NCBI RefSeq assembly: GCF_014779715.1
Contig: NZ_JACXYU010000010.1
Span: 1-64,000, forward strand
Length of the DNA stretch: 64,000 nt
Reading direction: 5' to 3'
Source: Streptomyces chumphonensis
GTDB lineage: Bacteria; Actinomycetota; Actinomycetes; Streptomycetales; Streptomycetaceae
The translations under genes and the position numbers were made by a program. A model generated the notes under the pieces. The model was not told the origin of the DNA. It saw only the letters and a program-made list of their open reading frames with translations, and made no database searches. This document shows positions 1 to 8,798 of the stretch, one piece after another. Each line of letters opens with the position of its first letter. Position 1 is the stretch's first letter.

Positions 1-1094
1 TTCCCCTCCAGATACAGGGCCGCCGCACCGGCGGCGTGCGGGGTCGCCATCGACGTCCCGCTCATGGACTGGGTACCGCCCCCGTTGCGGGTGGAGACGA
101 TGTCCCGGCCGGGGGCGAAGAGGTCCAGGCAGCGGCCGTAGTTGGAGAAGCCGGAGCGACCGTCGCCCCGGTCCGTCGAGCCCAGCGTGATGCCCGCCGC
201 GACCCGGGCCGGACTGGTGCCGCAGGCGTCGGCGTTGCTGTTGCCCGCCGCGATGGCGGTCGTCACCCCGGCGGCGATGAGGCCCTGGACGGCCTGGTCC
301 ACCGAGGAGTTGGCGCCGCCGCCGAGCGAGAGGTTCGCCACGGACGGGCCGTCGGCGTTGTCGGCGACCCAGTCGATGCCCGCGATGATCTGCGACCACT
401 GGCCCGAGCCCTGGCAGTTCAGCACCCGCACGGCGACGAGGTCGGCGTCCTTGGCGACGCCGTGGTCCCGGCTGCCGACGGTGCCCGCGACGTGCGTGCC
501 GTGGCCGTTGCAGTCGGCGGCGTCGCGGTCGTTGTCGATGAAGTCGTAGCCGCTGACGGCCCGACCCTGGAAGTTGGGGTGGCTCGTGTCCACGCCGCTG
601 TCGATGACGTAGGCGGTGACACCCGCGCCCGTGGCGGGGTAGGTGTAGGTGTCGTCCATGGAGCCGTCGACGCGGTCCAGACCCCACGACGGCGGGTTCG
701 GCTGCTCGCCGACGGCGCGCGCGACGCCGTCCGCCTCCACGTAGCGCACCCCCGGAGCGGCGGCCAGCGCCTTCGCCTCGGCCTCCGTCGCGGAGATCGA
801 GAAGCCGCGGAAGGCGGAGGAGTACACCTGCTTGACCGTGGCGCCGTGCCGCTCGGCCAGCGCCGTCGCCTCCGACCTCACCGAGGCCCGGGCACCCGCC
901 CGCACGGAGGCGTCACCCTCCAGCGCCACGATGTACTGCCCCTTGACGACGCCCGCCGCCTCGGCGTTCCGTATCTGGCCGTCGGCGGGGGCCTGGCCCG
1001 CCGGGGCCGCCGCCACGGGCCCGGCGAGCGCCAGCACCGTCGCCGTGGCCGCTCCGACGCACAGCGCGCCGAGCTGACTTCTCCTTCTGCGCAT
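1..1094 (-). CDS. Secreted S8 (subtilisin-like) serine peptidase, C-terminus beyond window edge
   Basis: Extracellular subtilase. The visible 364 residues begin with an arginine-rich signal peptide (MRRRRSQLG, then a hydrophobic stretch ending near AAAPA), followed by an inhibitor I9 propeptide (GQYIVALEGD) and the S8 catalytic domain. The triad is visible as the Asp motif YVIDSGVDTSHP, the His motif NGHGTHVAGT and the Ser motif SGTSMATPHAAG close to the window edge, so only the last few dozen residues are missing. The propeptide implies autoprocessing after secretion. Start ATG is chosen because the signal peptide begins there. The gene lies downstream of, and in the same direction as, a large LuxR-type regulator, with a 152-bp gap containing a 17-bp palindrome. 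A related peptidase sits at 12.7-13.9 kb. Confidence 0.93.
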   Translation of the reverse strand, partial: MRRRRSQLGALCVGAATATVLALAGPVAAAPAGQAPADGQIRNAEAAGVVKGQYIVALEGDASVRAGARASVRSEATALAERHGATVKQVYSSAFRGFSISATEAEAKALAAAPGVRYVEADGVARAVGEQPNPPSWGLDRVDGSMDDTYTYPATGAGVTAYVIDSGVDTSHPNFQGRAVSGYDFIDNDRDAADCNGHGTHVAGTVGSRDHGVAKDADLVAVRVLNCQGSGQWSQIIAGIDWVADNADGPSVANLSLGGGANSSVDQAVQGLIAAGVTTAIAAGNSNADACGTSPARVAAGITLGSTDRGDGRSGFSNYGRCLDLFAPGRDIVSTRNGGGTQSMSGTSMATPHAAGAAALYLEG

Positions 1095-1200
1095 ACCACT
1101 GCTCCTGTCCATGGGGGTGGGGCCGGGCCCGGGGGAGACACCGGGACCGGGCGGGCCTCACCCTCCGCCGCGCGCGGTGCGCAAACAATCCGGACATCGG

Positions 1201-1217
1201 TAGGTAGCGCCTACCTA
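1201..1217. promoter_or_regulatory. Palindrome upstream of the subtilase gene
   Basis: TAGGTAG-CGC-CTACCTA is a perfect inverted repeat with 7-base arms and a 3-base centre, lying in the gap between the subtilase (start 1094) and the end of the LuxR-type regulator (1247). Position about 110 bp upstream of the subtilase start fits an operator. The binding protein is unknown; the adjacent LuxR-type regulator is an obvious but untested candidate. Confidence 0.4.
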
Positions 1218-1246
1218 TTCGTCGCACCACCCGTCCCGCACCGCGC

Positions 1247-4114
1247 TCAGTCCTCGGCCGGGACCTCCGCGCGGGAGGCGACGCCGAGCTTGCGCAGCAC
1301 CTTCGCGACGTGCTGCTCGATGGTGCGCGGCGACAGGAACAGCACCTCGGCGATCTCCCGGTTGGTGTGGCCGAGGGCCACCAGCCGGGCCACCTCCCGC
1401 TCGCGCGGCGACAGCGCGTCCCCGTACCCGCGCCGGCCGCGCCGCGACGGCGTGACCACGCCCGTGCCCCGCAGCACGCGCCGGCAGCGGGCGGCGTCCC
1501 GCGTCGCGCCGAGGGCCGTGAACTCCTCCGCGACGGCGCCCAGGCGCCGCGCCGCCTCCGCCGGGTCCCGGCCGTCCGGGACGCCGAGGGCCAGCGCCGC
1601 CCGGGCCGCCGCCTCGGCCGCGCGGGCGGCCGGGTAGGGCCGGGGCAGCGCGGCGTAGGCGGCCCGCGCCTCCTCGAACGCCGCGACGGCGGCACCGTGT
1701 CGGCGCGCGGCCGTCGCCAGCACACCCCGGCACACGTGGACCGCCGCGTCCCCCGCCGGCGCCTGCCGCCCGGCGACGCCCGCCGCGAACTCCCGCGTGA
1801 CGGCCTCCGCCTCGTCCAGGCGTCCGGCGCGCGCGTACGCCGTCACGGCCATCGGCACCAACTCCGCGCCCCACGCCCAGATGTCCTTGCGCCGCAGCCG
1901 GGCCAGCGCCCGGTCCGCCGTGGCGCAGGCGGCGTTGAGCCCGCCCCGGGCCGCCAGCAGCCGGACGGCGGCGCCGGAGGCCGACGCGAGGACGGGTGCG
2001 GGCGCGTTGTCCGGGTCGGCGACCCCGGCGGCGTCCAACCGTGCCGTCGCCTCCTCCCACTCGCCCCGGGCCAGGGCCAGTTGGCCGAGCACCACCTGGG
2101 CGTCGGCCGCGACGGCCGCCACGCCCAGGTGCCCCTCCAGAACCCTCCGGGCCCGTTCCGTCAGCCCCTCCCAGCGCCCGCCGTACCAGTCCAGCCGCAG
2201 TCCGGTGCCGACCGCGATGCCCTCGACGAACGTGGCCCCGTACTCGGTGGCCAGCCGCTCGGCCTCTCGCCGGAAGCGGTGGGCCGGACCGTCCAGTCCG
2301 AGCCAGGCGGCGTAGTCGGCGAGGTTCCCGCAGGTGCGGGCCACGTGCACGCGCTGCTGCGCGTCACCCTGCTCCGCGCTGCGCAGCAGCTCCTCCGCCT
2401 CCGGCCACACCGCCGGATCGCCCCGGCTGACGCGCAGCGCCAGGTGGTTGCCGCGCACGGCGGCGCGCAGCCAGCCGTCCGCGTCGTCACCGAGGAGCCC
2501 CTCGGCCCGCTCGATCCACCGCTCGTACACCCGGTACGGCTGCCCGCTCCAACTGGGCAGTGCCAGGGCCGCCATGCCCCGCGCGGCGAGCGGGGGCCGC
2601 TCCCGCAGCTCCTCCACCGCGACCTCGGTGTCCACCCGGCCCTGTTCGTACTCGCCCCCCTGGTTGTGCAGCAGGAGCCCCAGGTTGAGTCGGATCTCTC
2701 CGCGCAGTCCGTCCGGCAGCCGGTCGTCCTGCACGATCCGGCGGAGCAGCGCGGCGGCCCGCCGGTGCGAGACGGTGTTCACCGCCACCCGGCTGAGCCG
2801 GGTGGCCAGCCGCGCCCGCTCCAGCGCGGCGAGGTGCTCGTCGGAGAGGAGCCCTTCCAGCAGCTCCACCGCGAGCGCGAGGTCGCCCATCCGCTGGGCG
2901 GTCTCCGCCGCCGCCTCCCCGTACCGCCGCCACAGTGCGGGCTGACCTGACTCCCGTGCGTGGTAGGCGAGTTGCACGAGCGGGCGCGGCTCGGTCGACT
3001 CCAGGACCCGCACCGCGCCCCGGTGCAGGGCACGCCGGGCCGGTCCGGGGACGCCGTGGTAGACGGCCTGCTGCGCCAGCGTGTGCCGGAACCCGTAGCG
3101 GTCCGGGCCCACTTCGTGCAGGACGCCCGCCCCCAGCGCGTCCCGCAGCGCCGTCCCCGCCTCGGCCGGGCCGACCCCGGCCACCGCCGCGATCACCTCC
3201 TCCCCGGCGGGCACCCGCAGCGTCGCGGCCGCCCGGACGCAGGCGGCCGCCGCCGGGCAGAGCAGCGCCATCCGGTCCGCCATCGCCTCGTGCAGCCGCG
3301 TCGGCACCCCCAACTCCGCCAGCCGTCCCGTCGTGCCCGCGCCCTCGGGCAGCGCCCGCACGACCTCCTCCAGGACGAACGGGATGCCCGCCGTGTGCGC
3401 GTGCAGCGCCTCGGCCAGGGCGGCCGGGACGTCGGCGGTCCCGGTCAGCGCCGCCGTCATGCTGCGCACCCCGGTGACGTCGAGCGGACCGAGCGGCACG
3501 AGCACCGCCGTCGTCCCCGGCGGCTGCCGGTACGCCCGGCCCAGCGGCAGCCCCGCCCCCGGCAGCTCCTCGCGCCGGTAGCTCAGCACCGTGCTCAGCC
3601 CCTCGGGCGGGTCGTCCACCAGGAAGCGGACCAGGTCCCGCGTCCCCTCGTCGGCCCAGTGCAGGTCCTCGACGACGATGACGCCCCCGCCGACGTCCTC
3701 CAGGAGGGCCCGCACGGCCCGGAACAGCCGGTGCTGGTCCACGCGTTGGTCGGCCAGCGGCTCCGGCGCGGGCGGCAGCCCCTCGGCCAGCTCCGGCAGG
3801 TAGGGCCGCAACGCGCCGCAGACCGGGTTCAGCTCCCCCGGCAGCCTGCCCTCCAGCCGCCGCAGCAACTCGAACACCGGCCCGTACGGGAACGGTTCGC
3901 GCAGCGGATGGCACCCACCGGTCAGCACCGTGCGGCCGCGCACCGAGACGTGCCCCAGCGCCTCCCGCACGAGCCGCGTCTTCCCGATTCCCGCCTCGCC
4001 CTCCACCAGCACCACGGCCGGGGGGTGCGTGAGGGCGTCCAGCAGCGCGTGGAGTTCCCCCGTCCGTCCCACCAGAACGGGCGTCTCGGCACGACGAAGG
4101 ACCGCGTCAGGCAT
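1247..4114 (-). CDS. Large ATP-binding LuxR family transcriptional regulator (LAL/MalT type)
   Basis: 955 residues, the usual size for LAL regulators. The N-terminus holds an AAA/NB-ARC-like ATPase with Walker A GEAGIGKTRL near residue 40 and Walker B-like VIVVEDLHW near residue 150. The middle is a long alpha-helical, TPR-like region. The C-terminus is a LuxR helix-turn-helix (LSPREREVARLVALGHTNREIA, with SPRTIEQHVAKVLRKLGV). Such proteins activate transcription when ATP and an inducer bind. It lies 152 bp upstream of the subtilase on the same strand and is divergent from the P450, so it may control either. Target and inducer are not visible. Start ATG at 4114 gives an N-terminus (MPDAVLRRAETPVLVGR) normal for the family. 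Confidence 0.92.
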   Translation of the reverse strand: MPDAVLRRAETPVLVGRTGELHALLDALTHPPAVVLVEGEAGIGKTRLVREALGHVSVRGRTVLTGGCHPLREPFPYGPVFELLRRLEGRLPGELNPVCGALRPYLPELAEGLPPAPEPLADQRVDQHRLFRAVRALLEDVGGGVIVVEDLHWADEGTRDLVRFLVDDPPEGLSTVLSYRREELPGAGLPLGRAYRQPPGTTAVLVPLGPLDVTGVRSMTAALTGTADVPAALAEALHAHTAGIPFVLEEVVRALPEGAGTTGRLAELGVPTRLHEAMADRMALLCPAAAACVRAAATLRVPAGEEVIAAVAGVGPAEAGTALRDALGAGVLHEVGPDRYGFRHTLAQQAVYHGVPGPARRALHRGAVRVLESTEPRPLVQLAYHARESGQPALWRRYGEAAAETAQRMGDLALAVELLEGLLSDEHLAALERARLATRLSRVAVNTVSHRRAAALLRRIVQDDRLPDGLRGEIRLNLGLLLHNQGGEYEQGRVDTEVAVEELRERPPLAARGMAALALPSWSGQPYRVYERWIERAEGLLGDDADGWLRAAVRGNHLALRVSRGDPAVWPEAEELLRSAEQGDAQQRVHVARTCGNLADYAAWLGLDGPAHRFRREAERLATEYGATFVEGIAVGTGLRLDWYGGRWEGLTERARRVLEGHLGVAAVAADAQVVLGQLALARGEWEEATARLDAAGVADPDNAPAPVLASASGAAVRLLAARGGLNAACATADRALARLRRKDIWAWGAELVPMAVTAYARAGRLDEAEAVTREFAAGVAGRQAPAGDAAVHVCRGVLATAARRHGAAVAAFEEARAAYAALPRPYPAARAAEAAARAALALGVPDGRDPAEAARRLGAVAEEFTALGATRDAARCRRVLRGTGVVTPSRRGRRGYGDALSPREREVARLVALGHTNREIAEVLFLSPRTIEQHVAKVLRKLGVASRAEVPAED

Positions 4115-4257
4115 GCATGGCTCCGTACCGTGGGGGGATACCCGGCGAAGCTAGCCCCCGCCCCGACCCCACGGCAATACACGCGGGCCGCCGCCGCGCC
4201 GCCCCCGGCGTGCCCACAGGTACCCGACACCGCGTCGCGAACAGGGACACTGGGGGA

Positions 4258-5451
4258 ATGCTGGAGAGTGTGCGGTCCGTGGAGCCACGGGCCCTGACCG
4301 ACGACCCCCACGCCGTCTACGCCGAACTCCGCACGGCCGGGCCCGTGCACCGGATCACCGGGACGGACGGGAAACCCGCCTGGCTCGTCACCCGGTACCA
4401 GGACGTCCGCCGGGCGCTGGGCGACCCACGGCTCGCCCTGGACAGGCGCCACGCCCTGCCGGGCAACTACACCGGCTTCAACCTGCCGCCCGCCCTCGAC
4501 GCCAACCTCCTCAACATGGACCCGCCCGACCACACCCGCGTCCGGCGGCTCGTGGCGCGGGCCTTCACCCCCGGCCGCGTCGAGAAGCTGCGCGACCCCG
4601 TCCGCACCCTCGCCCACACGCTGCTGGACGCCGTCGAGCCGCTCGGCCGCGCCGACCTCGTCGCCGCCTACGCCGCGCCGCTGCCCATCACCGTCATCTG
4701 CGACCTGCTCGGCGTACCGGCCGCCGACCGCCCGGACTTCCGCACCTGGACCGACACCCTCATCACCCCCGACCCGGCCCGCCCCGAGGCCGCGAAGCGG
4801 GCCGTCGGCGCGATGCTCCGCTTCTACACCGGCCTCATCGCCGACAAGCGCGCCACGCCCGGCGACGACCTCCTCTCCGACCTGATCGCCGCCCGCGACG
4901 AGGACGGCGACCGGCTCACCGAGGACGAACTGACCTCCCTCGCCTTCCTCATCCTCTTCGCCGGGTACGAGAACACCGTCCACCTCATCGGCAACTCCGT
5001 CCTCGCCCTGCTCGACCACCCCGACGTCCTGGCGCGCCTCCGGTCGGAACCGGCCCTCCTGGCCCCGGCCGTGGACGAGTTCGCCCGCTTCGACGGTCCG
5101 GCGCCCCTGGCCATCCGCCGGTTCCCCGTCGAGGACCTGGACATCGGCGGCGTCACCGTCCCCGCCGGAGAGACGGTGCTGCTCTCCCTCGCCTCCGCCA
5201 ACCGCGACCCCGCGCGCTTCGAGGCACCCGACGCCCTGCGCCCCGACGCCGCCGGTGCCGGCCACCTCGCCCTCGGCCACGGCGTCCACTACTGCCTCGG
5301 CGCCCCGCTGGCCCGCATGGAGACGGAGACGGCCCTCGCCGTCCTCCTCGAACGGCTGCCCGACCTGCGCCTCGACGTCCCCCGCGCCGACCTGCGCCAC
5401 CGCCCCACCATCCGCGCCCGCGGCCTCCTCACCCTCCCCGTCACCTGGTGA
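4258..5451 (+). CDS. Cytochrome P450
   Basis: 397-residue soluble bacterial P450, a haem monooxygenase that would take electrons from a ferredoxin. Visible landmarks are the I-helix FAGYENT (oxygen-activating Thr), the K-helix-like region, and the Cys-ligand loop LALGHGVHYCLGAPLAR near residue 345-360. The first residue of the loop, usually Phe (FGxGxHxCxG), is Leu here. No ferredoxin gene is adjacent. The frame is open further upstream to 4117, but ATG 4258 preceded by TGGGGGA gives the family-typical N-terminus MLESVRSVEPRALTDD. It is divergent from the LuxR-type regulator and followed by a decayed methyltransferase fragment, hinting at a degraded secondary-metabolism or tailoring locus. 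Substrate cannot be predicted. Confidence 0.93.
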   Translation: MLESVRSVEPRALTDDPHAVYAELRTAGPVHRITGTDGKPAWLVTRYQDVRRALGDPRLALDRRHALPGNYTGFNLPPALDANLLNMDPPDHTRVRRLVARAFTPGRVEKLRDPVRTLAHTLLDAVEPLGRADLVAAYAAPLPITVICDLLGVPAADRPDFRTWTDTLITPDPARPEAAKRAVGAMLRFYTGLIADKRATPGDDLLSDLIAARDEDGDRLTEDELTSLAFLILFAGYENTVHLIGNSVLALLDHPDVLARLRSEPALLAPAVDEFARFDGPAPLAIRRFPVEDLDIGGVTVPAGETVLLSLASANRDPARFEAPDALRPDAAGAGHLALGHGVHYCLGAPLARMETETALAVLLERLPDLRLDVPRADLRHRPTIRARGLLTLPVTW

Positions 5452-5528
5452 CCACGCCACCCGACGACGCCGTCCCGGCGGCCCCGAACGCGAACCCCTG
5501 ACCCCGCCCGCCCGAGGTGGCACCCACC

Positions 5529-5690
5529 GTGACCACGCACTTCGACACGGCCGAGCGGCGCATCTGGCGGGGGCGGGCCGAGGCCTACGCCGCGAGTTGC
5601 GCGGGCCTGTGCGCCCACACGGTGCCCGCCCTGCTCGACGCGGCGGGTGTCGGGCCGGTCGCCGGCGTCGCGACGATCGGCCAGGTCAGT
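5529..5690 (+). pseudogene. Truncated SAM-dependent methyltransferase remnant
   Basis: From GTG 5529 the frame reads MTTHFDTAERRIWRGRAEAYA followed by a helix typical of the N-terminus of class I methyltransferases (AHTVPALLDAAGVGPVAGV), which in intact relatives leads straight into the SAM-binding glycine motif (DVGTGTG). Here the sequence loses the motif at about 5680 and continues into unrelated codons, stopping at 5783. I infer a deletion that removed the catalytic domain and fused the stub to a second remnant. The 5-residue lead-in and GAGGTGGCACC ribosome site upstream suggest the original start is preserved. The family assignment rests on a short segment. Confidence 0.5.
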
Positions 5691-5743
5691 CCTGACGGGC
5701 CGGCCCCCGGAGACGGGCGCCCTCATCAGGAAGCACTACCGCG

Positions 5744-5911
5744 ACGCGGGACCACCGCTGGGAGCGGGTGCGCGTCATGGTGAACGCGCTGCTCGAGGCC
5801 GGGGAAGCCGGAGACGAGCTGTTCGTCGTCGGAGGTGACGAACAGTTCCGGTTCGGGCTGCGCCTGTTGCTGGTCGGTATCCGTGCGGAGTCGGCGGCTC
5901 ATCGGCCCTGA
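5744..5911 (+). pseudogene. Possible C-terminal remnant of a TetR family regulator
   Basis: In the frame ending at the TGA at 5909-5911 the sequence reads RDHRWERVRVMVNALLEAG, then DEQFRFGLRLLLVGIRAE. The pattern FxFGLxLLLxGI is the usual last helix of TetR/AcrR ligand-binding domains. There is no DNA-binding domain upstream and no plausible start except an internal ATG at 5777. It immediately follows the methyltransferase stub in a different frame, so the two look like ends of neighbouring genes joined by a deletion. Identification is by a short motif and is tentative. Confidence 0.4.
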
Positions 5912-5977
5912 CTCACAGACCCAGCCGCCGCGCGCTACCGTTTCGGCTCGACCTCGGCCCGGAAGGGGGCATGTGCG

Positions 5978-6265
5978 GTGACGACACGGTTCGACGCAGC
6001 GGTGGAGTCGGATGTCGAGGGGCTGCTGGCGGAGTTGCGCGAGGCAGCGGAGCCGGGCGCGCTCCACGTGGCGGCCTTGAGGTCCCTTTCCGACCTCGCG
6101 CGCAACGGCGAGCCGGACACGGCGATGGATGAACTGGGCCACGTAGTCGAAAGCTTCACCATCCCGCTGAGCCGATCGCAGTACGACACGATCGAGGAGT
6201 TGGCGACGCGTCTCGGGGAGCCGGAGATCCCCGAGGACCACGGGCTGCGCCGGTTCGTCTTCTGA
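5978..6265 (+). CDS. Small acidic protein resembling MafI-type immunity proteins
   Basis: 95 residues from GTG 5978, preceded by a good ribosome site GGAAGGGGG at 5961-5969. It is acidic, all-helical in appearance, with no signal peptide or membrane segment. The layout of an N-terminal helix, NGEPDTAMDELGHVVES in the middle, then PLSRSQYDTIEELATRLG resembles MafI-like immunity proteins that neutralise polymorphic toxins (established for MafB-MafI systems in Neisseria). No toxin gene is adjacent, so if the resemblance is real this is an orphan immunity gene. It could equally be an unrelated small helical protein. Ends 21 bp before the converging monooxygenase gene. Confidence 0.55.
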   Translation: MTTRFDAAVESDVEGLLAELREAAEPGALHVAALRSLSDLARNGEPDTAMDELGHVVESFTIPLSRSQYDTIEELATRLGEPEIPEDHGLRRFVF

Positions 6266-6286
6266 CGGAGGCGGCAAGCGCCGGGG

Positions 6287-7816
6287 TCAGGGTTCGGTGG
6301 CGGGCTGGAGGCTGAGGTGAGGGGACGTGGCGGGGAGCGGGGTGGGGCCGCAGTGGTGGCGGAGGGCGTCGGTGACGGCGTCCGGGTCGGGGCGTGCGGA
6401 CGTCCAGGCGAGGTGGGCGTCGGGCCGGACCAGTACCGCGCCGAGGCCGGGGAGTTCGGGACACGGGCCGCCGGTGTGGACGACGCAGACCCGGCCGCCC
6501 CACGGCTCGGCGGCGGTGGCCGCCGCCCCGTCGGCGGTGAGGTCGAGGAGCAGGAACCGGCCGTCGCGCATGAGTGCGTCGGCGCGGACCGGTGCCGCAC
6601 CGGGCAGCGGCAGGGTGCAGTGGGGGAGCCGGGCGCCGGGGCCGAGGCGGGACGTGCCGTCGGTGCCGTCGGTGCGCAGTCCGGCGAGCACCTGCGTGGC
6701 GAACCGCCGCCGCCGGGGCGAGCGCAGGCCCGCCAACGCGGCCGCCCGCGCGGTGCGTTCGGCGAGAGTGGTGCCGGTGGCCAGCCGGGTCGCCCGGTCG
6801 GTGGCGGCCAGCACCCGCCGGGCCTCGGGGCGGCGTTCGGCCTCGTAGGAGTCGAGCAGGCCGTCCGGGGCCCAGCCCCGCACCCGGGCGGCGAGCTTCC
6901 AGCCGAGGTTGACGGCGTCCTGGATGCCGAGGTTCAGCCCCTGGCCGCCGAGGGGTGAGTGCAGGTGGGCGGCGTCCCCGGCGAGCAGGACGCGGCCGGT
7001 GCGGTACCGGTCGACGATCCGCTGGTGCACCTTGAACCGGGCCAGCCAGCGGGCGTCGTACGGATCGGGGTCGTGGTCGAGCGTCGCGGCGAGGGCGGCG
7101 CGCAGTTCGGCGAGCGTCGCCGGCTGCGGCCGCCAGCCGTGGTCGTGGCGGGCGACGGCGAGCCGGTAGGACCCGTCGGCGTAGGGGACGGAGACGACGA
7201 CGCCGCCCCGGCCCGGCAGGACGAGCACGTCGCGCGGCAGCGGCCTGCGCAGGTGGACGTCGGCGAGCAGGGGCGCCATGGCGTAGGTGTGGCCGTGCAG
7301 GGTGAGGCCGGACAGCTCGCGGACGGCGCTGTGCGCGCCGTCGCAGCCGACGACGTACTCCGCCCGCTCCTCCCACTCCCGCCGGGCCGCGCGCACGCGC
7401 AGGGTGACGCCGTCCCCGTCCTGGCGCAGCTCGGTGACCTCCGCCGCGCGCTGGACGGTGACGCCGAGGTCGGCCGCGCGGCGCGCGAGCACCTCCTCGG
7501 TGGTGCTCTGCGGGACGACGTTGACGTACGGGTAGGGCGAGTCGAGGGCGCCGAAGTCGAGGGGAGGGGCGGTGCCGACGGCCATGCGGCGGACGGGCCG
7601 TCCGGCGGCGGCCAGTTCCTCGGCGTGGCCGCGCAGGTGCAGCGCCTCCATGGTGCGGCTGTAGAGCGCGACGGAGCGCCACCCGTCCGAGGGCGCGGCG
7701 CGTCGTTCGAGGACGGTGCAGGGGACGCCGGCGGCGGCCAGTTCGCAGGCGAGGGTGAGCCCGGTCGGGCCGGCTCCGACGACGATGACGGGCTGTTCGG
7801 GGATGCGTGGGGACAC
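6287..7816 (-). CDS. FAD-dependent aromatic-ring monooxygenase
   Basis: 509-residue class A flavoprotein hydroxylase (phenol hydroxylase/PgaE-like). The N-terminal dinucleotide-binding fold is VIVVGAGPTGLTLACEL; the conserved DG motif is VVGCDGAHSAVREL near residue 160; the second FAD motif is GDAAHLHSPLGGQGLNLG near residue 285. A C-terminal thioredoxin-like domain typical of the phenol-hydroxylase branch follows (RFLLLDLTADG region), without catalytic cysteines. Such enzymes use NADPH and O2 to hydroxylate aromatic or polyketide substrates. Downstream partner of, and same strand as, the alpha/beta hydrolase, 75 bp apart, suggesting a two-gene operon for catabolism or detoxification. Confidence 0.92.
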   Translation of the reverse strand: MSPRIPEQPVIVVGAGPTGLTLACELAAAGVPCTVLERRAAPSDGWRSVALYSRTMEALHLRGHAEELAAAGRPVRRMAVGTAPPLDFGALDSPYPYVNVVPQSTTEEVLARRAADLGVTVQRAAEVTELRQDGDGVTLRVRAARREWEERAEYVVGCDGAHSAVRELSGLTLHGHTYAMAPLLADVHLRRPLPRDVLVLPGRGGVVVSVPYADGSYRLAVARHDHGWRPQPATLAELRAALAATLDHDPDPYDARWLARFKVHQRIVDRYRTGRVLLAGDAAHLHSPLGGQGLNLGIQDAVNLGWKLAARVRGWAPDGLLDSYEAERRPEARRVLAATDRATRLATGTTLAERTARAAALAGLRSPRRRRFATQVLAGLRTDGTDGTSRLGPGARLPHCTLPLPGAAPVRADALMRDGRFLLLDLTADGAAATAAEPWGGRVCVVHTGGPCPELPGLGAVLVRPDAHLAWTSARPDPDAVTDALRHHCGPTPLPATSPHLSLQPATEP

Positions 7817-7891
7817 GGGGCCTCCTCGGTTCCTGGGCGGCCGGTGGGTGGTCTGGCGGGCGTCGCGGGTCCGGTGCGGGTCCGGTGGGCG

Positions 7892-8620
7892 TCAGCCGGA
7901 GGGGCGCACGGTCCACTCCGTGAGCGCCGCCACCGGGTCGCGCACGGGGCCGGGGACGAGGGGCTGGAGGGTGTGCCCGAGCCCTTCGAGGAGCTGCACG
8001 CGCACGGTCAGCGGGTGGCGTCCGACGACGCGCCGCGCCGACCACTCCCCGTACATCTCGGGCCCGAGGACGGCCGGGGGCAGGCTGCCGGGGTGCTCGC
8101 CCTCGCCGTCGGTGAGGTAGCCGACGAGGTCGAGGCTGCCGTAGACGAGGTCGACGGAGTCGACGCGGGTGTCGATGAAGGTCTCCTCGTCGAGCATCGT
8201 GCCGACGAGGAGGACGCGGTCCACGTGGGGGACGCGGCCGGTCTCCAGCAGCCGCAGCACGGCCAGGCCGCTGACGGAGAAGCCGACGAGGCTGACGGGT
8301 CCGGTCACCACGTGGCGGTGGGCCCGGAGCAGCCCCTCCAGCCGTTCGACGCGGGCCCGCTCGTCGCCCTCGTCGACGAGGCGGCCGGGTGCGCGTGCGG
8401 GCATGTCGCAGGCGAGGACCTGGGCCCCGGCGGCGACCAGCCCGTCCGTCAGCCGCGCGAGGAGGCGGGCGTCGGTGCCGTCCCCGTCGAGGGCGGTGAC
8501 GGCGCCGGGCCCGGCGAGGAGGACGGTGGCCGTCGGCGGCCGGGAGGGGAAGGAGCGCCGGACGCGGTAGCCGCTGCCGTCGGGCGCCCTCCGCCACATC
8601 GTCCGCCGGTGCACCTCCAC
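7892..8620 (-). CDS. Alpha/beta hydrolase fold protein
   Basis: 242 residues. The fold is indicated by TVLLAGPGAVTALDGDGTD after the first strands and by the nucleophile elbow GFSVSG (Ser near residue 118). A late His-containing segment EGLGHTLQP could supply the catalytic His. It resembles small serine hydrolases with no lid insertion. No signal peptide. It is first in a likely two-gene transcript with the FAD monooxygenase, so it may hydrolyse a ring-cleaved or esterified product, but that is inferred only from position. Confidence 0.75.
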   Translation of the reverse strand: MEVHRRTMWRRAPDGSGYRVRRSFPSRPPTATVLLAGPGAVTALDGDGTDARLLARLTDGLVAAGAQVLACDMPARAPGRLVDEGDERARVERLEGLLRAHRHVVTGPVSLVGFSVSGLAVLRLLETGRVPHVDRVLLVGTMLDEETFIDTRVDSVDLVYGSLDLVGYLTDGEGEHPGSLPPAVLGPEMYGEWSARRVVGRHPLTVRVQLLEGLGHTLQPLVPGPVRDPVAALTEWTVRPSG

Positions 8621-8745
8621 GCGGCCACCGCCTCCCCGTCGCGTCCTTCACCGCGCCGCCACGCTAGGAGCGGCGGCTCGCGAACGGATGGAGCACGCGT
8701 GGTGTGGCGCAGCTCATGCGGCTCGCGGCGGGACGGGCCTTCACC

Positions 8746-8766
8746 TTGTGCACTTTGTTGCATAAT
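8746..8766 (+). promoter_or_regulatory. Candidate promoter/operator of the FadH-like gene
   Basis: An AT-rich island in otherwise GC-rich DNA. CATAAT at 8761-8766 is a good -10 hexamer. Two near-copies TTGTGCAC (8746-8753) and TTGTTGCA (8755-8762) are spaced 9 bp apart and carry TGCA cores, a layout suggesting an operator overlapping the -10. About 32 bp upstream of the GTG start. Confidence 0.4.
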
Positions 8767-8798
8767 CTCGTACCGGCAGCCCGTGGAGGCGAAGGAGT

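Noticed and set aside
36..1637. Long open frames antisense to the subtilase and LuxR genes
   Set aside because: They are Arg/Ala/Gly/Pro-rich mirror frames caused by high GC at third positions; the opposite strand shows clear catalytic and HTH motifs.
6156..8651. 831-codon open frame antisense to the monooxygenase and hydrolase
   Set aside because: Its translation is repetitive Arg/Pro without any domain, and both real genes on that strand have clear family motifs in another frame.
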